The notes under the pieces: generated by a model
The model's database searches: none
Told to the model about the DNA's origin: nothing
The model's input: the letters and a program-made list of their open reading frames with translations, nothing else
Shown here: positions 30,751-35,133 of the stretch, piece by piece
How the letters are laid out: each line of letters starts with the position of its first letter
Position numbering within the stretch: the stretch's first letter is position 1
NCBI RefSeq assembly: GCF_018274385.1
Contig: NZ_JAAFYZ010000098.1
Coordinates: 1-35,133 of the forward strand
Reading direction: 5' to 3'
Origin: Catenulispora pinistramenti
GTDB lineage: Bacteria > Actinomycetota > Actinomycetes > Streptomycetales > Catenulisporaceae
DNA length: 35,133 nt
Made by a program: the position numbers and the translations under genes

Positions 30751-32913
30751 ATGCACCGTCACCATCCCCACTCCCGTCCCCACTCCCATCCACACCGAGG
30801 CCGGGCGAGACGAATCAGTGCCCTGCTCACCGTGGCCACGCTCGGATTCGCGGCGCTCGCCGCGACCCCGGCACAGGCCGCGACCCAGCAGTACCCGACC
30901 TACACCCTGGACCACACCGGCACCCTGAACTCCGGGCTGACCGGCGACATCGCGGGCTCGGCGTTCACCGACGCCGACGGCCAGTTCCACTGGCTCAGCT
31001 CCTACGCCGACTACGAGAGCACCGACAGCGGCTCGGACACCAACACCTTCACCAACACCGACCTCGGCGCGCTGAACAACCAGGTCGGCTCCGGCACCAC
31101 CGAGATCACCGCCGACACCTACTGGAACAAGCCCGGCGCGCTGTGCTACCAGATCGACAAGGCCGCGCAGAACGCCGCGCCCTCGCCGTACCAGGACGAC
31201 CACTGCGACGTGGTCGGCACCTGGGTCGATCCGAGCAGCGGGACCTGGTACGGGGTCGTGAACGACGAGTACGACTTCAACCCGTGGGGCAGCAGCAGCC
31301 AGACACAGAACCAGCGGATCGGCACCGGGATCCACGGCAACCGGATCCTCACCGCGTCCTCCAGCGACAAGGGGAAGACCTGGAACTACGGCGGCGAGAT
31401 CATCACTTCGCCGTATCTGGGCAACGATTCTGAGGACGCCTCCTCGCAGCCCGGCAAGACCTGGGACTACGGCGTGGCCGGCAGCCGGCTGTTCGTGGAC
31501 TACTCGACCGGCTACTTCTACGTGGTCTACAACACCCAGATCAAATTCAAGCCGAACTACACGACGTTCGCGTACTGGCCCGCGGTGGCGCGCGCCCCGA
31601 TCAGCGGGAAGATGGCGCCGGGGACCTGGAACAAGTGGGACGGCGGGACGTGGACGCAGCCGGGGGTCGGCGGGTATGAGGGCATGGCGGGCAGTGCGCT
31701 GCACCTGAATCCGTCCTACGACCCGGCGACGGACCAGGTGGACTTCGCCGGGACCGGCGCGGACGGGACGTCGGTGGACTACCGCGCCTACTACGCGAAC
31801 CAGCACGGCAACACGTTCACCTTCGACGACACCTCAGGGAACGTATACACCGCGAACACCTCGACCGGCGCGATCACCGACGCGTCCGGCGCGACGGTGC
31901 CGTCGGTCAGCTACCAGGATCCGGCGCTGAACAGCTCGGTGACGGTCTCCACGGCGAGCTCGAAGGTGAACGTCGCGGTCACGGACGCCACCGGCGCGAC
32001 CGAGAGCACGACGCTCGGCGGGGCGGTGTTCCTGGACACCGCGACGAACCGGCTGTACATCACGCCGAACGTGGTGCAGGAGACGGCTTTCACGTTCAAC
32101 CCGTTCTCGCTGGACTACCAGGGCGTGGGCTACGACGCCAACGTGTACCAGACCTCTGACTTGGGGAATCCGGACAGCTTGTCGATCGTCGGGACCGAGC
32201 CGTCGGGGGCGTCGAACTCGTACCTGACGAGCATCGACTACGGGAGCCTGACCAACCAGAACGTGAGCAGCCGCTCCTACCGGATGGTGTCCGCGCTGAC
32301 CGGCGGGATGTGGGACGTCAGCATGGCGCCGCACTCCGCCGGACAGACGCACTACTCGGCGCAGGCGACACCGGTCGACGCCGGCGGCGCGCCGATCAGC
32401 TTCGCCTCGTCCGCGTCCTACGGCCTTTCGGTCGGCGGCACGGCGCTGAGCGACGGCAGCGGATCGGCGTGGCGGCTGGTCCCGGTCATGGACCAGTGGT
32501 CCACCGGCTACCGCACCGGTTTCTACAAGCTGGTGAACGTCGGCACCGGCGGCTATCTCCAGTCCACCGGCAGCACGGTCGAGCAGACCCGCGCGATCGG
32601 CTCGGCGGTGGCGACCGGCGCGCAGCAGGCGAACTTCGACCCCAGCGGCAACGGCGGCAGCGGCTCCCCCGGCGGCGCCGACCAGTGGTACCTGCAGCCG
32701 ATCGGCAACGACGCCCCGCAGACGCTGAGCCCGTCGTCGTCGGCGGCGGACATCGCGGCCGCGACGAACACCTCGCTGGCCGGTGTGGGGCAGTACAAGC
32801 TGGTCAACCGGAACAGCGGGCTGGCGCTGGAGTACGTGAACGGCGGCTGGCAGCTGGCCGGGCAGGCGTTCGGGGATTCCGGGCAGGCGGTGGCGATCAC
32901 GAAGACTTCGTGA
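30751..32913 (+). CDS. Secreted Asp-box beta-propeller-like protein with ricin-like C-terminus
   Basis: 720 aa from ATG at 30751. A signal peptide (1-43) ends TPAQA, and its n-region is unusually rich in histidine (seven His in the first 15 residues). The central part contains an Asp-box SSDKGKTW and repeated Trp/Gly/Asp-rich blades, suggesting a sialidase-like or GH43/GH93-like propeller. The last 150 residues carry two ricin-B-like carbohydrate-binding repeats (GFYKLVNVGTGGYLQS and QYKLVNRNSGLALEYVNGG). It probably binds and perhaps cleaves the external polysaccharide. No catalytic set could be assigned. The strong operator upstream ties it to the local LacI regulon. Confidence 0.85.
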   Translation: MHRHHPHSRPHSHPHRGRARRISALLTVATLGFAALAATPAQAATQQYPTYTLDHTGTLNSGLTGDIAGSAFTDADGQFHWLSSYADYESTDSGSDTNTFTNTDLGALNNQVGSGTTEITADTYWNKPGALCYQIDKAAQNAAPSPYQDDHCDVVGTWVDPSSGTWYGVVNDEYDFNPWGSSSQTQNQRIGTGIHGNRILTASSSDKGKTWNYGGEIITSPYLGNDSEDASSQPGKTWDYGVAGSRLFVDYSTGYFYVVYNTQIKFKPNYTTFAYWPAVARAPISGKMAPGTWNKWDGGTWTQPGVGGYEGMAGSALHLNPSYDPATDQVDFAGTGADGTSVDYRAYYANQHGNTFTFDDTSGNVYTANTSTGAITDASGATVPSVSYQDPALNSSVTVSTASSKVNVAVTDATGATESTTLGGAVFLDTATNRLYITPNVVQETAFTFNPFSLDYQGVGYDANVYQTSDLGNPDSLSIVGTEPSGASNSYLTSIDYGSLTNQNVSSRSYRMVSALTGGMWDVSMAPHSAGQTHYSAQATPVDAGGAPISFASSASYGLSVGGTALSDGSGSAWRLVPVMDQWSTGYRTGFYKLVNVGTGGYLQSTGSTVEQTRAIGSAVATGAQQANFDPSGNGGSGSPGGADQWYLQPIGNDAPQTLSPSSSAADIAAATNTSLAGVGQYKLVNRNSGLALEYVNGGWQLAGQAFGDSGQAVAITKTS

Positions 32914-32943
32914 GCTGAGCTGATTCGCGCTTTGGTGTGGGAG

Positions 32944-32980
32944 GGGCCGGCGGCTGCGCTTGGAGCGCGGCGGCCGGCCC
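32944..32980. terminator. Strong hairpin between convergent genes
   Basis: GGGCCGGC (32944-32951) pairs with GCCGGCCC (32973-32980). After one mismatch the inner arms GGCTGCGC / GCGCGGC extend the stem to about 15 pairs, closing on loop TTGGA. It lies 31 bp after the secreted-protein gene. There is no U-tract, as is common for terminators in GC-rich actinobacteria. Confidence 0.7.
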
Positions 32981-32994
32981 TGTGCTTTCGCGGG

Positions 32995-33050
32995 CCGCGG
33001 GCCGCGAGCCGCGAGCCGCGAGCCGCGAGCCGCGAGCCGCGAGCCGCGAG
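32995..33050. repeat. 7-bp tandem repeat (ccgcgag)
   Basis: Seven exact copies of ccgcgag occupy 33002-33050, preceded by one variant copy (ccgcggg, 32995-33001). The array sits in the gap between convergent genes just after the hairpin and does not touch either coding region. Confidence 0.97.
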
Positions 33051-33077
33051 GATTGTGCGTCCGCGGGCTGCGGCACC

Positions 33078-34946
33078 TCAGGGTGAGTAGCAGTACTGCG
33101 CACCGGCTTTCGCCGGATCAGGGTCGCCGCACCGATGTCCGGCCGCGTCGTACGCCTCGACCAGGGGCTGCTCCGCCGGCTCGTCCTGCTGAGTGACGTA
33201 CGGCAGCGGGGCGACCAGCCATCTCCCGTCCGCGGACGCAGTCGCCGGCCCGCTCACCCGCAACTTGGCGACACCGGGCTTGGCGGCGACGACCAGGTAC
33301 GGGCGCTTGGCCGGGGAGATCCAGACCATCGCGGCGGTCGCCTGCGTGACGAAGGTGCGGGTCGGACTGGATGCCTCGCTTCTGGCGTAGTTCGCCATGT
33401 CCTGGCCGGGCCACAAGGTGGCCGTGGCGCACGAGGCCCCCGACTCGGCCAGCAACGCGGCGTCAGAGAAGGGACCCCACTGTGGGCCGACACCTCCCCG
33501 GCTGATGACGTATCCGGTCCCGCCGCCGTCGGGAAGGGGGCCGCTGGCCATGTCCGACGCGTACTCGCTGAGGTACCCGATGTCGTCGAGGTCGCCGTTC
33601 AGCTCGGCCTGCTCCCGGAACGCACACCAGTCGGCGTTGCTCAGGTCCTGATGGTCCATGTAGTCGCTGCCGAGCACGGGGAGCAGCGGCGCGGGACTGT
33701 ACAAGGTATCCGGCACCGTCACGGACGGGATGTCCACGGCGCTGTGGTCCGACTCCTTGAACCGGATGCCCGCTGACGGCGACCAGTCGGAAGGTTCTGA
33801 CACCCGCTGCTGCGCCGTCTGCTGCGGCAATGGAACCTCAAGCACACCGCGGGCATCGGGATGGGCGGGGAGCCAGCCGGTCGAGGGGGTGTCCAACGGG
33901 CCCGTCTCGACATCGGAGGCCCCGGGCGGCAACAGGATCGGGTCGGTCTGGAAGACGCGGGAGTCCAGCAGGCGGATCGCGCCCGGTCCTGCCGGGTCCG
34001 GCGGGAGGGGGTTCACCATGACGCGCGTGTCGCCGAAGTGGGGTTCGCCCAGCTGCTTGTCACGAAGGCCCTCGGCATAGACCGCGAGCGAGCTGGCGTC
34101 GGAGGGCATCTGATCGACGACCATCGCCACGACGGTGACGTCCTGGACCCGGCCGGCGAAGATCACGTGCGGCTGGGTACCGGACGGCAGACCGCGCGCC
34201 CGCCAGCCGTCAGCCGCCCGGCGCAGGAGCGCGGTGTCGCCGAGCAGTTCGCCGCGCGCCGGCCAGGCATCGATGCCGTAGTCGCCGCCGACGACCTGCG
34301 ACGCGCTCCAAACCCGCGGATCGTTGGCATAGGAACCCAGCGGAGGGATGCGTATCCCGAACCACCACACCCCGGCCGCCGCCAACGCGACGATCACGGC
34401 GGTGACCGCGCCGCCCACCCGGGTCCGGCGCCGACGACGCCTCAGCACCGCCCGCGCCGACACCGGCACAACCACCGGATCCAACTCGCGGCCGAGGAGC
34501 AGTGCCCTGATCTCCCCGGTCTCGCGGTCACGGCAGAGCCCGACAACGGCCTCCCGCACGCGCCCCTCGTAGAGGTCAGGCTGCTCTGGACTGACGAGAC
34601 CGCCGAGGTCGTCCATCGCGGCGCCCTCCAGCAGGTGGTAGATCGCCGCGACGGCCACACGGTAGTCGTACGCCTTCATCTGGTCCAGCACCTTGCGCTG
34701 CTCCGCGGTCACGTCCACGGGCACCAGGCGCGGTCCGCGCAGGAACCGGCTCGACGCCCAGCTGCCGTAGCCGTCCAGCACCGACCGCAGGGCCTCGCGG
34801 ACGGCGGCGTCATCATCGTCGGGATGCGCGGCGACGGCCGCCGCGGCGCGCCGGTGTGCTTGGACGAGGGCGGCCTTGGCCCCGTCGAACGGATAGCGCG
34901 CGATGTAGACCAGGCGCGCGGCACGCGTGTAGGACTCCTGGCTCAT
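33078..34946 (-). CDS. Membrane-anchored protein of unknown function with sigma-factor-like N-terminus
   Basis: 622 aa from ATG at 34946 (MSQESYTRAARLVYIARYPF). A GTG at 34982 would add 12 residues. A GGGGGAA nine bases before the ATG supports the shorter form. A single transmembrane helix (TAVIVALAAAGVWWFGI) near residues 180-197 follows an Arg-rich run (VLRRRRRRTR), putting about 175 residues in the cytoplasm and about 420 outside. The cytoplasmic part has a weak resemblance to an ECF sigma factor: LDQMKAYDYRVAVAAIYHLL and the following helix recall region 4. No standard DNA-binding motif is intact, so this is only a suggestion. The external part has no family I recognise. Confidence 0.8.
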   Translation of the reverse strand: MSQESYTRAARLVYIARYPFDGAKAALVQAHRRAAAAVAAHPDDDDAAVREALRSVLDGYGSWASSRFLRGPRLVPVDVTAEQRKVLDQMKAYDYRVAVAAIYHLLEGAAMDDLGGLVSPEQPDLYEGRVREAVVGLCRDRETGEIRALLLGRELDPVVVPVSARAVLRRRRRRTRVGGAVTAVIVALAAAGVWWFGIRIPPLGSYANDPRVWSASQVVGGDYGIDAWPARGELLGDTALLRRAADGWRARGLPSGTQPHVIFAGRVQDVTVVAMVVDQMPSDASSLAVYAEGLRDKQLGEPHFGDTRVMVNPLPPDPAGPGAIRLLDSRVFQTDPILLPPGASDVETGPLDTPSTGWLPAHPDARGVLEVPLPQQTAQQRVSEPSDWSPSAGIRFKESDHSAVDIPSVTVPDTLYSPAPLLPVLGSDYMDHQDLSNADWCAFREQAELNGDLDDIGYLSEYASDMASGPLPDGGGTGYVISRGGVGPQWGPFSDAALLAESGASCATATLWPGQDMANYARSEASSPTRTFVTQATAAMVWISPAKRPYLVVAAKPGVAKLRVSGPATASADGRWLVAPLPYVTQQDEPAEQPLVEAYDAAGHRCGDPDPAKAGAQYCYSP

Positions 34947-35081
34947 TTCTCCCGATTCCCCCGGTTCACCCTGTGTCGCCACGCTCGATGCTGTAAGTAC
35001 CCTGATACGTTGCGCGCCGAATGCGACCCCACCCTGCCTTGATCTGGGGCGGGCGTCAATTGGGGTGGGGGGTCCGGGTTC

Positions 35082-35133
35082 GGATGTTGGTGGGGCTGTT
35101 CGCGGGGGCTTTTGTCTGGGGGTAGGTTGCGGT
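35082..35133. repeat. Possible fragment of the large repeat family, cut by the window end
   Basis: Read on the plus strand, ggatgttggtggggctg, then gggggctt, then gggggtaggttgcggt follows the same order as the reverse complement of the right arm (ggatccgttggcggg, gggggcttgag, gggccgggttgcggt). The match is short and gapped, and the sequence stops before it can be confirmed. Confidence 0.4.

Noticed and set aside
1..35133. CRISPR array, tRNA or rRNA genes
   Set aside because: No regularly spaced repeats with unique spacers were seen (the 15-bp and 7-bp arrays have no spacers), and no tRNA- or rRNA-like sequence was recognised by eye.

Overview
The DNA is very GC-rich with strong GC3 bias, uses GTG and TTG starts freely, and carries TTGACN / TANNNT promoters, a Tat-exported lipoprotein and many LacI-type regulators. 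This fits a large-genome soil actinomycete. The gene style recalls Catenulisporales or Streptomyces relatives, but the sequence alone does not fix the genus. No tRNA, rRNA, transposase, integrase or CRISPR array was seen.

Layout. (1) 53-1951: a soluble Ser/Thr kinase with a WD40-like C-terminal half. (2) 2106-8212: a compact L-rhamnose catabolic locus. rhaI, a bifunctional aldolase/dehydrogenase and rhaB lie on the minus strand, divergent from a LacI-family regulator. A near-consensus promoter and a perfect 20-bp palindrome lie between them. (3) 8330-12888: a DUF2079 membrane protein, an ArsR-SRPBCC fusion regulator with a palindrome inside its promoter spacer, a ribokinase, and a nitrilase-superfamily amidohydrolase. 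(4) 12889-14467: 1.58 kb without a credible gene, filled by a large nested inverted repeat with two arms of about 580-600 bp. (5) 14468-18449: a secreted beta-helix/FN3 protein, a small membrane protein, and a divergent MarR regulator sharing a 16-bp palindrome with it. (6) 18534-32913: a polysaccharide-use locus. The minus strand carries hydroxyacid dehydrogenase, LacI regulator, DUF2264 protein and GNAT, each tightly linked or overlapping. The plus strand carries two ABC permeases, a Tat lipoprotein solute-binding protein, a PL8-type lyase and a beta-helix enzyme without signal peptides, then a secreted Asp-box/ricin-like protein. (7) 32914-35133: a strong hairpin, a 7-bp tandem repeat, a membrane-anchored protein of unknown function, and a probable fragment of the large repeat family at the window edge.

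How the parts work together. In region 6, three 12-bp LacI-type operators related to GTAAGCGNTTAC sit at the divergent control region and before the secreted protein. They define a likely regulon for the local LacI regulator. The inferred scheme is that the secreted protein binds or trims an acidic glycan, the ABC system imports oligosaccharides (its ATPase is encoded elsewhere), and cytoplasmic PL8, beta-helix and DUF2264 enzymes break them down. The polysaccharide is unknown. The rhamnose operon and the secreted paralogue of the beta-helix enzyme may serve related plant or microbial glycans, but that link is only proximity.

The most unusual features are the nested 1.46-kb inverted repeat and its scattered fragments at gene ends, the 15-bp in-frame repeat at the N-terminus of the rhamnose aldolase/dehydrogenase, and the secretion-signal-free lyase/beta-helix pair.
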